In this document: positions 1 through 8,159 of the stretch, in pieces
How the letters are laid out: every line of letters begins with the position of its first letter
Position numbering within the stretch: the first letter of the stretch is position 1
Assembly: GCF_901875635.1 (NCBI RefSeq)
Contig: NZ_CABFMN010000072.1
Coordinates: forward strand, 25,916-89,915
Source of the DNA: Xylophilus ampelinus
Lineage (GTDB): Bacteria > Pseudomonadota > Gammaproteobacteria > Burkholderiales > Burkholderiaceae_C
Direction of reading: 5' to 3'
Length of the DNA stretch: 64,000 bases
Translations under genes and position numbers: made by a program
The notes under the pieces: model-generated
The model's input: the letters and a program-made list of their open reading frames with translations, nothing else
Told to the model about the DNA's origin: nothing
Databases searched by the model: none

Positions 1-2
1 TC

Positions 3-719
3 GCGCGAAGCGTGGTGTACATGCCTTCGCTCGAACCCGGCGCGGACGCCCTGCTCAGCGAGGCCGACAGCCTGGCCCTGCTGGCGGCAGCCGACATCCC
101 CACGGTGCCCCACGTGCTGTGCCGCAGCCTGGACGAGGCGCTGGCCGCCTGGCGCGAGCTGGGCCCGGCGGTGGTGCTGAAGGCCTGCTCAGCCCGCATC
201 CCGCACAAGTCCGAGCACGGGCTTGTCTTCATGGACGTGGAAGACGCAGCAGGCGTCGAGAGCGCCTGGAAGACCTGCGCGGAGCGTGTCACGACGATGG
301 GTCTGCCCTTCGAGGGGGCGGTCGTCGCGGCCCGCGTGCACGGCCGGCGCGAGTTCGCCCTTGGCGTGCGCCAGGATCCGGCATTCGGCACCGTGGTGAT
401 GGTCAGCGATGGCGGAAAGTATGTGGAGGCCCTGCGCGACTTCGTGGTGCTGCTGCACCCCTTCTCGGAAGCCGACGTGATCGCCAGTCTGCGCACCTTG
501 CGCATCGCGCCCATCCTGGCGGGCGTGCGGGGGGAGGCGCCGGTGGATCTCCAGGCCGTGGCGCGCGTCGCCGTCAGGCTGGGCGAGCTGGCCGTCGCCA
601 ACAGCGGCACGATAGCTTCCATTGACCTGAACCCCCTCATCGTCGGTGATTCGGGCGAGGGTGCCTGGGCTGTCGATGCAGTGATCGAACGAACGGGAGC
701 CTCGTATGCAGGACATTGA
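3..719 (+). CDS. Acyl-CoA synthetase (NDP-forming), C-terminal ATP-grasp part, cut by the window edge
   Basis: The frame is open from the first bases, so the gene starts outside the window and only about 238 codons are seen. The visible part matches the ATP-grasp domain at the end of NDP-forming acyl-CoA synthetases: a VVLKACSARIPHKSE segment near the start (the lysine and HK pair that precede the nucleotide site in this family) and ASIDLNPLIV near the end, the conserved E/D-x-N-P-L strand. These cytoplasmic enzymes make an acyl-CoA using ATP. It overlaps the next gene by 14 bp, so translation is probably coupled with the crotonase and aldehyde dehydrogenase genes. The substrate cannot be told; FerA-type feruloyl-CoA synthetases belong to this family but so do many others. 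Confidence 0.8.
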   Translation, partial: ARSVVYMPSLEPGADALLSEADSLALLAAADIPTVPHVLCRSLDEALAAWRELGPAVVLKACSARIPHKSEHGLVFMDVEDAAGVESAWKTCAERVTTMGLPFEGAVVAARVHGRREFALGVRQDPAFGTVVMVSDGGKYVEALRDFVVLLHPFSEADVIASLRTLRIAPILAGVRGEAPVDLQAVARVAVRLGELAVANSGTIASIDLNPLIVGDSGEGAWAVDAVIERTGASYAGH

Positions 720-1497
720 CACCGTCTTGCTGGAAATGATCGGCGAGGTCGCCGTACTGCGCCTGAACCGCCCGGCGGTGATGAACGCCGTCAACGCGCC
801 GCTGCGCGCAGCGCTTACACGGCAGTTGTATGCGCTCGACGCTGACCCGCGAGTGCAGGCCATCGTGTTGACGGGCAGCGGCCAGCGCGCCTTCTGTGGT
901 GGCCAGGACCTGGACGAATCGGCCACCATCGACGCGGCCAGTCTGGCGGGCTGGCTCAATCGGCAGCACGCGATGTACCAAGCGGTGCGCGACGTGAACA
1001 AGCCGATCGTCGCCGCACTCAATGGCACGGCCGTGGGCGCCGGCTTCCAGATGGCGCTGATGTGCGACCTCCGAGTCGCCCACGGCACGCTGCGGATGGG
1101 CCAGCCCGAAGTCAAGGCCGGATTGGCGAGCGTCGTCGGCTCCTACCTGATGTCGTTGCAGATCGGCCACTCGCTGAACCAGCAGTTCTCGCTGACGGGA
1201 GAACTCATCACGGGTGAACGCGCCCATGCGCTCGGCCTGGTCAACGACCTCGTGGCCGCCAACGATGTGCTGCCCCGTGCAATGGAACGCGCGCGGGCAC
1301 TTGCAGCGTTGCCAGGTGCCGCGATCCGCGCCACCAAGCAGCGCTTCCGCGAACGAACCCAGGCCGGCTTCGAGGAAGCCTGCAGCGCGGGCATCCGTTA
1401 TCAGCTGGAGTGCTATTCCACCGGTGAGCCGCAGCGCGTGATGCGCGAGTTCATCGCCCGGCGCGACGCCAAGATCACCACCCCTCCCAAGGATTGA
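706..1497 (+). CDS. Enoyl-CoA hydratase/isomerase family protein (crotonase fold)
   Basis: 263 residues, the usual crotonase length. The oxyanion-hole segments are present: AFCGGQDLDE (residues about 65-74) and ALNGTAVGAGFQMAL (about 105-119). The first catalytic glutamate of enoyl-CoA hydratase appears in GQPEVKAG. The position of the second (SLxxE in the classical enzyme) reads SLNQQ, so it is a glutamine here, and simple hydratase activity is not certain; other crotonase reactions are possible. The ATG lies inside the end of the upstream synthetase gene, and the next gene starts 7 bp after the stop, so this is the second gene of a four-gene unit. It probably acts on the CoA ester made by the upstream enzyme. 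Confidence 0.85.
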   Translation: MQDIDTVLLEMIGEVAVLRLNRPAVMNAVNAPLRAALTRQLYALDADPRVQAIVLTGSGQRAFCGGQDLDESATIDAASLAGWLNRQHAMYQAVRDVNKPIVAALNGTAVGAGFQMALMCDLRVAHGTLRMGQPEVKAGLASVVGSYLMSLQIGHSLNQQFSLTGELITGERAHALGLVNDLVAANDVLPRAMERARALAALPGAAIRATKQRFRERTQAGFEEACSAGIRYQLECYSTGEPQRVMREFIARRDAKITTPPKD

Positions 1498-1504
1498 ACC
1501 GCAC

Positions 1505-2944
1505 ATGCAGAAACACACCCAGCTGTTCATCGACGGCACGCAGGTGCCGGCACGCGGCACGCAGGATCTGCCCGTGACCGACTGCTACACCGAAGAGACC
1601 TTTGCTTGCTACCGCAGCGCCTGCAGCGAAGATGTCGACGCAGCGGTAGGCGCCGCGCGGCGAGCATTCGATGCCTGGTCTGCGACCCCACTGGCCGACC
1701 GCGTCGCCGCGGTGCGCCGCGTGGCCGCCTGCCTGCGTGAGCAGGCCGAGGCGCTGACCACGGCCATCTCGCGAGAAGTGGGCATGCCCCGCAAACTCGC
1801 GGCGCGCATCCAGGTTGGTGCGCCGCTGTCAGCCTGGGACGCGTATGCCGACCTGGCGGACGGGTTTGAGTGGGAGTCCCGGATCGGCCACTCGCTGGTG
1901 CGGCAGCTGCCTGTCGGCGTCGTCGCCTGCATCACGCCTTGGAACTACCCGCTGCACCAGATCACCGGCAAGGTCGCGCCTGCGCTCCTGGCGGGCTGCA
2001 CGGTGGTGCTCAAGCCTTCCGAAATGGCTCCCGCCAGTGCTTTCATGCTGGCCGACGCCGTGCGGCAGGCGGGCCTGCCTGCGGGCGTCTTCAACCTCGT
2101 GCATGGCACCGGCGACGACGTCGGGCAGGCGCTCGTGCGTCATCCCGGCGTGGACATGGTCTCCTTCACCGGATCGACCCGGGCCGGCCGGCAGATCGCC
2201 GCCCAGGCCGGTGCGGACATCAAGCGCGTGGCACTGGAGCTGGGCGGCAAGTCCGCGGCGCTGGTCCTGCCGGACGCCCACCTCGCTGCCGCCGTCAAGG
2301 CGACGCTGGCCAGTTGCATGCTCAACTCGGGCCAGACCTGCTCCGCCATCACGCGGCTGCTCGTGCCACGGCATCTTCTGGCACAAGCCGAGCAGCTGGC
2401 TCAGGACCTCCTGCCCGGCTACCGCATGGGAGACCCCGCCCATGGCGACACGCGGCTGGGACCGCTGGCGTCCCGCGGGCAGCAGACGAAAGTCCAGGAC
2501 TTCATTGACCGGGCCATCGCTGCCGGTGCGCGCCGCGTCGGCGGCGCCGGCGAGCCGCCGACGCACGGATTCTTCGTGCCCGCCACCGTGCTGTCGGATG
2601 TGACCCCGGACATGGCCATCGCGCAGGAGGAGGTTTTCGGCCCGGTGCTGTGCCTGCTGGCCTACGACAGCGAGGATGACGGCATCGCGATCGCCAACGG
2701 AACGGCCTACGGCCTGGCCGGCGCCGTGTGGGGCCCCGACACACCGCACACGCTGGCCGTGGCCAGGCGCATGCGCGCAGGGCAGGTCGACCTCAACGGC
2801 GCGCCCTTCAACCCGCTGGCGCCCTTCGGCGGTTTCCGCCAATCCGGCATCGGCCGTGAAAACGGTCGCTATGGCCTCGACGAGTTCGTCGAACCGCTGT
2901 CGATCCAGCTCCCGCCCGACTTCGCCGACCTGCCTGTTCATTGA
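1505..2944 (+). CDS. NAD(P)-dependent aldehyde dehydrogenase
   Basis: 479 residues, full length for the aldehyde dehydrogenase superfamily. Order of motifs: PWNYPLHQ in the cofactor domain, the FTGSTRAGR glycine motif, the general base Glu245 in LELGGKS, and the catalytic cysteine Cys279 in NSGQTCS. It oxidises an aldehyde to the acid with NAD or NADP in the cytoplasm. It sits between two crotonase genes behind an acyl-CoA synthetase, a layout seen when a side chain is shortened by hydration and retro-aldol cleavage to an aldehyde (as in ferulate to vanillin), but the same layout serves other acids. The start follows the upstream stop by 7 bp. Confidence 0.9.
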   Translation: MQKHTQLFIDGTQVPARGTQDLPVTDCYTEETFACYRSACSEDVDAAVGAARRAFDAWSATPLADRVAAVRRVAACLREQAEALTTAISREVGMPRKLAARIQVGAPLSAWDAYADLADGFEWESRIGHSLVRQLPVGVVACITPWNYPLHQITGKVAPALLAGCTVVLKPSEMAPASAFMLADAVRQAGLPAGVFNLVHGTGDDVGQALVRHPGVDMVSFTGSTRAGRQIAAQAGADIKRVALELGGKSAALVLPDAHLAAAVKATLASCMLNSGQTCSAITRLLVPRHLLAQAEQLAQDLLPGYRMGDPAHGDTRLGPLASRGQQTKVQDFIDRAIAAGARRVGGAGEPPTHGFFVPATVLSDVTPDMAIAQEEVFGPVLCLLAYDSEDDGIAIANGTAYGLAGAVWGPDTPHTLAVARRMRAGQVDLNGAPFNPLAPFGGFRQSGIGRENGRYGLDEFVEPLSIQLPPDFADLPVH

Positions 2945-2951
2945 GACGCCC

Positions 2952-3764
2952 ATGACCTACGAAACCCTGCTCTATTCCGTCGACGAATCCGTCGCGACGA
3001 TCACGCTCAACCGTCCGGAGCGCATGAATGCCCTGACGAAGGTGCTGGAGAGCGAGTTGCGCACCGCCATCGAGCGGGCAAGCCGCGATGCCGACGTGAG
3101 AGCCATCGTGCTGACGGGTGCCGGCCGCGCGTTCTGCGCCGGCATGGACATGGAGGAGCTGGAAGTCCTGCCTCCCGAGGACATCCGGGCCGAGCAATGG
3201 ATGCGCCCCTACGACATGAACCGGCGCGCGGACTACCAGACGCGCTACTCGTACTTTCCTGCGGCCTCCAAGCCCATCGTCTGCGCGATCAACGGCGCTG
3301 CTGCGGGACTGGGCCTCGTGATGGCGCTGTACAGCGACTTCCGGTTGGCATCGGCGCATGCGGTGTTTGCGACCGCCTTCGCCAAACGGGGGCTGATCGC
3401 CGAGCACGGCATCGCGTGGATGCTGCCGCGCATCGTCGGACATGCGCATGCCACGGACCTGCTGTTGACCTCCCGGAAAATCGATGCCGCCGAGGCGCTG
3501 GCCATGGGACTGGTGCACCGCGTCGTACCGGCCGACGCCCTGCCGGCTGCCGCGCTGGCGCTCGCCCGATCACTCAGCCACCAGGTCTCGCCGCGCTCCG
3601 TGCGCATCATGAAGCGGCAACTCTGGGAATCGCCGTTCCAGACGCTCGGGGACGCCGTGGCCTCGGCCAACGCGGAGATGGTGCAAAGCCTGCGCAGCGA
3701 GGACTTCAAGGAGGGCGTCGCCCATTTCGTCGAGAAGCGCGCGCCCCGGTTCACCGGCGTATGA
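2952..3764 (+). CDS. Enoyl-CoA hydratase/isomerase family protein, second copy
   Basis: 270 residues from the ATG 7 bp behind the aldehyde dehydrogenase stop; the longer upstream frame has no ribosome site advantage. Crotonase features: AFCAGMDMEELE and AINGAAAGLGLVMAL (oxyanion hole). The region that carries the first hydratase glutamate reads AFAKRGLIAEHG, a variant common in branched crotonase subfamilies where an arginine or lysine precedes RGL. It is clearly not a close copy of the crotonase at 706-1497, so the two probably carry out different steps. It closes the four-gene unit; the 223 bp that follow hold small hairpins but no gene that I can support. Confidence 0.85.
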   Translation: MTYETLLYSVDESVATITLNRPERMNALTKVLESELRTAIERASRDADVRAIVLTGAGRAFCAGMDMEELEVLPPEDIRAEQWMRPYDMNRRADYQTRYSYFPAASKPIVCAINGAAAGLGLVMALYSDFRLASAHAVFATAFAKRGLIAEHGIAWMLPRIVGHAHATDLLLTSRKIDAAEALAMGLVHRVVPADALPAAALALARSLSHQVSPRSVRIMKRQLWESPFQTLGDAVASANAEMVQSLRSEDFKEGVAHFVEKRAPRFTGV

Positions 3765-3987
3765 CCAAAGCCCGGCGGCGCCATGGTCGCGCAATACTCC
3801 TGCGCTTCGTTCGACGATACCGAACTTCGGGGGGCTCTCCTGGCATGAACGGAGGCGCGCAGCGTGTCTGGCCATGATGCCGACACGTTGACGCGGAACG
3901 ACCGGCGGCCCATGCCCGCAGAGCGGGCGCACTCCTCCCGACGGGCGAGCGGCTCCTGTGTTGCGCCAACCCCATCAGGGGCGTGTC

Positions 3988-5454
3988 TCATTGAAAGTGC
4001 GCTCGCAGCACCGGGTACAGCGCCTTGAAGCGCGCATGGCGCGCGCGGTGCCCCGCCGCAGCGGCGACCTCCGGTTCGAAGCGCTGGCGCACGGCGGGCA
4101 TGGTGCACACGGACTCCACGACACCACCATCGGCCAGCCACGCGAGGCGCGCCGCACCCAGCGCACCGCCGGCTTCGCCGCCCTCGCCCAGCGCGAGCGG
4201 CACCTCCAGGATGTCGGCCAGCAACTGCGACCACCACGCACTGCGCGCGCCGCCGCCCACCAGCGCCAGCGCATCCGCGGGCTTTTTCAGGGTGTCGAGG
4301 CCATCGCGCAGCCCGAAGCTCACGCCCTCGACGACCGCGTAGGCGACGTCGGCCGGGCCATGCGCCTGCGTGAGGCCGAAGAGCACGCCCTGCGCGGTCG
4401 CGTCGTTGTGCGGCGAGCGCTCGCCCGACAGGTAGGGCAGGAACAGCGGCGCCCGGCCACGTCCCCCGGCGTCGAGCGTGGCTGCGGCCAAGAGCAGCGC
4501 GGCCTCGTCGGCGAAGCCGAAGGCGCCGACGGCCCAGCTCAGAGCGCTGGCGGCCGAGAGCATGACCGACATCTGGTGCCAGCGGCCCGGCAACGCATGA
4601 CAGAAGGCGTGCACCGCCTGCGCGGGGTTGGGCTCGAAGCGCGACCCGGCGATGAAGATGACGCCCGAGGTGCCGAGCGAGACGAAGCCCTGCCCCGCTT
4701 GCACGATGCCCATGCCGACCGCGCTGGCGGCGTTGTCGCCGCCACCGCCCGCGATCGCGACGCCCCGCCCGTGCGCCGTGCCCACGCCCCAGCGTGCGGC
4801 CAGCTCGGGCTCGAGCATCGCCGACACCGCGCTGCCTTCGACCAGGCGCGGCATGTGCGCACGCGTGAGGCCGGTGGCGGCCAGCAGTTCGTCGGACCAG
4901 TCGCGCCGGCCGACATCGAGCCAGAGCGTGCCCGAGGCATCGGACATCTCGCTCACGGCCTCACCGCTCAGTTGGAGGCGCAGCCAGTCCTTGGGCAGCA
5001 GCACGCGCGCCGTGCGTGCGAACACCGCGGGCTCGTGTGTGCGCACCCACAGCAGCTTGGGGGCGGTGAAGCCCGGCATGGCGAGGTTGCCGGCGATCTG
5101 CGCCAGGTGGGGCACGGCGCGGGTGAGCTGCTCGCACTCGGCCGCGCTGCGGCCATCGTTCCAGAGGATGGCGGGGCGCAGCACGGCGTCGTCGGCATCG
5201 AGCAGCACGGCGCCGTGCATCTGGCCTGAGAGGCCGATGGCGCGCACCTGCGCCAGCGCATCGGCATGCCGCGCCCGCAGCGTGGCCATGGCGGATTCCA
5301 GCGCCTCGGCCCACTGGTCGGGATGCTGCTCCGACCACAGGGGCTGCGGCCGGCTCACCGTGAGCGCGGCGCCGGCCGTGCCGACGATGCGGTGGTCGTC
5401 GGCCAGCAGCAGCGCCTTGAGCGCCGAGGTGCCGAGGTCCAGTCCGAGGTACAT
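3988..5454 (-). CDS. xylB: Xylulokinase
   Basis: 488 residues of the FGGY kinase family, matching xylulokinase length. The N-terminal LGLDLGTSALKALLL phosphate-binding loop, the GLSGQMHGAVLLD motif typical of xylulose kinases, the ILWNDGRS motif, LGTSGVIF and the C-terminal LVGGGARSAWW segment are all present. It phosphorylates D-xylulose with ATP to xylulose 5-phosphate, the entry to the pentose phosphate pathway. It is the last gene of the polyol operon, about 200 bp behind the AraC regulator, with repeats in the gap. D-xylulose would come from D-arabinitol through the dehydrogenase at 9107-10534. Confidence 0.93.
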   Translation of the reverse strand: MYLGLDLGTSALKALLLADDHRIVGTAGAALTVSRPQPLWSEQHPDQWAEALESAMATLRARHADALAQVRAIGLSGQMHGAVLLDADDAVLRPAILWNDGRSAAECEQLTRAVPHLAQIAGNLAMPGFTAPKLLWVRTHEPAVFARTARVLLPKDWLRLQLSGEAVSEMSDASGTLWLDVGRRDWSDELLAATGLTRAHMPRLVEGSAVSAMLEPELAARWGVGTAHGRGVAIAGGGGDNAASAVGMGIVQAGQGFVSLGTSGVIFIAGSRFEPNPAQAVHAFCHALPGRWHQMSVMLSAASALSWAVGAFGFADEAALLLAAATLDAGGRGRAPLFLPYLSGERSPHNDATAQGVLFGLTQAHGPADVAYAVVEGVSFGLRDGLDTLKKPADALALVGGGARSAWWSQLLADILEVPLALGEGGEAGGALGAARLAWLADGGVVESVCTMPAVRQRFEPEVAAAAGHRARHARFKALYPVLRAHFQ

Positions 5455-5464
5455 GGATTCGATC

Positions 5465-5532
5465 TTTCAAGCAAAAAGTGGCTGCAACGCCCGCCCCGCT
5501 TGCGCAAGCAGCTATCAATTAAATAGCAAATC
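5465..5532 (+). repeat. Dispersed repeat copy 1, intergenic
   Basis: About 68 bp just upstream of xylB. It shares blocks with four other places in the window: a start like TTTCAAG plus an A-run, then GGCTGCA with CGCCCG, then TTGCGCAAG, then GCTAT and ATAGCAAA at the end. The other copies are at 36231-36298, 39131-39198, 53018-53084 and 62825-62894. This copy is the only one of the five that lies wholly between genes without touching a coding end. Confidence 0.75.
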
Positions 5533-5558
5533 CAGCAACCCATGGCGCGCGCAGCGCG

Positions 5559-5650
5559 CCGGTCCGTGGACACCCACGGACCGGCTCTGCCGGGCCGTCG
5601 GGTGTGTCCCCTTGAGGGGGTATGGGGCGGCCACACGCAGTGAGGCCGCC
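5559..5650. repeat. Hairpin-rich REP-like segment between araC-type regulator and xylB
   Basis: A perfect 11-bp inverted repeat (CCGGTCCGTGG, 5559-5569, against 5574-5584, loop ACAC) is followed by a CCCC/GGGG hairpin at 5608-5619 and a GGCGGCC/GGCCGCC pair (5626-5632 with 5644-5650). No run of thymines follows on either strand, so this is more like a REP-type element than a simple terminator. On the minus-strand transcript it sits between the regulator and xylB and could set their relative expression. Confidence 0.5.
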
Positions 5651-5663
5651 CAAACGGGGGAGG

Positions 5664-6653
5664 TCAATGGGATCCGCCGAAGCGGTGGTCGGCCTGGCGC
5701 CGGAACTCGGTCGGCGTCATGCCCTTGATCTCGAGAAAGCGCCGGTTGAAGTTGGCCACGTTGTTGAAGCCGACCTGGTAGCAGATGTCGGTCACGTAGT
5801 GGTCGGTCTGCATGAGCAGGTGGCAGGCGCTGTTGATGCGCACGCGGTTGACGAAGTCGGTGAAGCTGTTGCCGGTGGAGCGGCGGAAGAAGCGCGAGAA
5901 ACGCGATTCGCTCATGCCCAGCTCGGCCGCCACGTCGCCGGCGCTGATCGGCTCGGCGACGTTGCCGGTGATGCGGTTGACGATGCGGTTGATCTGGTCG
6001 ACCTCGGCATCGCCCTCGGCGCCCTGGATCTGCACGGTGGACAGCAGCCGGTAGTCGGGGCACTGCGCCAGGTCGGCCATGAATTCGCAGAAGTGGCCGA
6101 AGCGCCGCATGCCGCGCGTGGCCTTGATCTGGTCCCAGTGCGCGCGCGCGCGATCGGACAGGCCGAAGAACTCCACCCCGCGGCGCGCACGCTCGAGCAA
6201 CTGCATCACGTCGCGCAGCTCGGGGATGTCTTCGGACGCATGCTGCAGCGGCTCGTGGCGGAACTGGATGACTAGGTCGCGCTCGGCGACGCCGCCGTCG
6301 CCCACGTCGAAGGAGATCCAGTTGTGCGGCAGGCGCGGGCCGCACAGCACCAGGTGCCCCGGCTCGAACGGGCCGATCCAGTCGCCGATGAAGGCCTTCC
6401 CCGAAGTCGCGGTGATCAGGTGCAGCTCGTACTCGTCGTGGAAGTGCCAGCGTGCCAGGGGGGTGGGGTAACCGTGCGCCAGGCAGCGCACCAGGCCGGT
6501 TTCCTCGGACGCCTCGTAGCCCAGCGCCGGCGAGCGGGTGAAGTCGCGCTCCAGCTCGGGCTGGCGCTGGCGGGGCCGCGCCACACGGGCGGGGCGGGCG
6601 GGGCGTTCGCGCGTGGAGGGGGTCATGACAGTCGGATTCATCATCGGCGGCAA
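5664..6653 (-). CDS. AraC-family transcriptional regulator of the polyol operon
   Basis: 329 residues. The N-terminal half is a cupin-like sugar-sensing domain (ARWHFHDEYELHLI, with histidines typical of this fold). The C-terminal 100 residues hold the two helix-turn-helix units of AraC proteins: DVAAELGMSESRFSRFFRR and the second ending in VGFNNVANFNRRF and GMTPTEFR. It starts 10 bp behind the stop of the short-chain dehydrogenase gene, so it is co-transcribed with the polyol genes and most likely activates them when a sugar alcohol binds. A candidate direct-repeat operator lies upstream of the operon at 14804-14825. Confidence 0.88.
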   Translation of the reverse strand: MPPMMNPTVMTPSTRERPARPARVARPRQRQPELERDFTRSPALGYEASEETGLVRCLAHGYPTPLARWHFHDEYELHLITATSGKAFIGDWIGPFEPGHLVLCGPRLPHNWISFDVGDGGVAERDLVIQFRHEPLQHASEDIPELRDVMQLLERARRGVEFFGLSDRARAHWDQIKATRGMRRFGHFCEFMADLAQCPDYRLLSTVQIQGAEGDAEVDQINRIVNRITGNVAEPISAGDVAAELGMSESRFSRFFRRSTGNSFTDFVNRVRINSACHLLMQTDHYVTDICYQVGFNNVANFNRRFLEIKGMTPTEFRRQADHRFGGSH

Positions 6654-6663
6654 CGGATGGACC

Positions 6664-7452
6664 TTAGCTCATGACGTTGCCACCGTCGACATTGAGCGTC
6701 TGCGCCGTGATGTAGCGGGCCTCGTCGGTGGCCAAGAAGACGCAGGCGCCACCCAGGTCGTCCGGCCGGCCCATGCGGCCCAGCGGCACGGCCAGGCCGA
6801 CCTGGCGCTTCTTCTCGCCCGGCTGCAGGTGCTCGTGGCGCGCGAACAGGCCGTCGACCTGGTCCCACATCGGCGTGTCGACCACGCCGGGCGAGATGGC
6901 GTTGACGCGGATGCCGCGGGGCGCCATCGCCAGTGCCGCGCTCTGCGTGTAGCTGATGACCGCCGCCTTCGTGGCGCAGTAATGCGACACCAGCGCCTCG
7001 CCCCGGCGGCCCGCCTGCGAGGCCAGGTTGATGACCGAGGCGCCCTCGGTGCCCGCTTCCACCATGTGCCGCAGCACGGCCTGCATGACGAAGAAGAGGC
7101 CCTTCACATTGACGGCGAAGAGGCGGTCGAAGGAGGCCTCGTCGCTTTCGAGGAGCGGCGCGAGGTCGAACACGGCGGCGTTGTTGACCAGCGTGTGCAC
7201 CGGCCCGAAACGCGCCACCGCGGTGTCGAGCAGGCGCGCGATGTCGTCGCTGCGGGTGATGTCGGCGCCGATGTATGTCACGGCGTCGGGGTGCGCATCC
7301 TGCACCGCCTGTACGGCGGCCGGCGTGTCGGTGGCGCGGTCCACGAGGCTGCAGCGTGCGCCCTCGGTCAGGCAGGCCTGCGCCATGGCCAGGCCGATGC
7401 CGCCGCCGGCCCCGGTGATCAATACGTGACGACGGGCGAGTCGTGATGTCAT
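6664..7452 (-). CDS. Short-chain dehydrogenase/reductase, probably sorbitol (L-iditol) dehydrogenase
   Basis: 262 residues from the ATG at 7452; an upstream extension in frame overlaps the neighbouring gene and is rejected. The NAD site TGAGGGIG, the NNAA motif, catalytic serine in INLASQAG and YCATK (Tyr and Lys of the active site) are all visible, and the protein ends in VDGGNVMS. In Rhodobacter-type smo operons a short-chain dehydrogenase of this size oxidises sorbitol to fructose. That role fits here because a sorbitol/mannitol-type ABC importer and a sugar kinase share the operon, but galactitol or another polyol cannot be excluded from sequence alone. Confidence 0.82.
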   Translation of the reverse strand: MTSRLARRHVLITGAGGGIGLAMAQACLTEGARCSLVDRATDTPAAVQAVQDAHPDAVTYIGADITRSDDIARLLDTAVARFGPVHTLVNNAAVFDLAPLLESDEASFDRLFAVNVKGLFFVMQAVLRHMVEAGTEGASVINLASQAGRRGEALVSHYCATKAAVISYTQSAALAMAPRGIRVNAISPGVVDTPMWDQVDGLFARHEHLQPGEKKRQVGLAVPLGRMGRPDDLGGACVFLATDEARYITAQTLNVDGGNVMS

Positions 7453-7468
7453 GGGTTTCCCTTCGAGT

Positions 7469-8137
7469 TCAGGCCTGGGCCCGTGCATCTGCAAGAAAGG
7501 CGCGTTCGGCCTCCACTGTCGCGGGGTGGTCGAGCAGCGCCGGAAAGAGCCGCGGCGGAATGGTGATGGCGCCAACACCCAGCGCCAGCAGCGCCAGATA
7601 GGCCTCGCGCGACCGCACGCTGGCGACGAGCAGGCGGGTGGGCGCACCGGTCTGCACGACCAGCGCCTGCATGCGCGCGATGAGCGCCAGGCCATCGACG
7701 CCGCTGTCGTCGAGCCGACCCAGGTAGGGCGCTGCGTAGGCGGCCCCGAGCATGGCGGCGAAATGGGACTGCTCGGGCGCATAGACGGCGGTGTAGGTCA
7801 CCGGATGGCCGCCCGCACTGAGTTGCGCGCCGGCACGCAGCCCGTCGCGCGTGGCGGGGATCTTCACCACCAGCTGGCCCGGCTCGAAGTCGGCCAGCAG
7901 GCGCTGTGCGTCGCGCAGCATTCCCTCTGCGTCCGCCGCCTGGACCTGGGCCTGCACCTGTCGCGCGCCGAGCGCCAGGCACTCGCGCAACAACGCCGGC
8001 AGCCCACCGCGCGAGACACCCGCACGCCGCAGCAGCGTGGGATTGGTGGTCACGCCATGCACCACCGGGTGCGTCAGGCAGTCGCGCAGTTCGCCGAGGT
8101 CGGCGCTGTCGAGGTAGAGGTGGAAGCCGGGGGTCAT
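7469..8137 (-). CDS. Transaldolase/fructose-6-phosphate aldolase family protein
   Basis: 222 residues, the length of the short transaldolases (TalC/FSA group) and much shorter than the classical Tal at 36642-37592. It begins with MTPGFHLYLDSADLGEL, contains VTTNPTLLRR, and has the Schiff-base lysine motif VVKIPAT. These enzymes join or split dihydroxyacetone units and aldehydes without a metal. The start at 8137 places it 22 bp behind the kinase stop and 16 bp ahead of the short-chain dehydrogenase. Within the polyol operon it may shuttle sugar phosphates or handle a rare ketose. The exact reaction is unknown. Confidence 0.82.
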   Translation of the reverse strand: MTPGFHLYLDSADLGELRDCLTHPVVHGVTTNPTLLRRAGVSRGGLPALLRECLALGARQVQAQVQAADAEGMLRDAQRLLADFEPGQLVVKIPATRDGLRAGAQLSAGGHPVTYTAVYAPEQSHFAAMLGAAYAAPYLGRLDDSGVDGLALIARMQALVVQTGAPTRLLVASVRSREAYLALLALGVGAITIPPRLFPALLDHPATVEAERAFLADARAQA

Positions 8138-8159
8138 GGTCGGTGCGGCATCGATGCGT

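Noticed and set aside
1..3764. Assignment of the first cluster as ferulate degradation (fcs/ech/vdh)
   Set aside because: Gene types fit, but no specific motif of feruloyl-CoA hydratase-lyase or vanillin dehydrogenase could be pointed to, and the synthetase is cut off.
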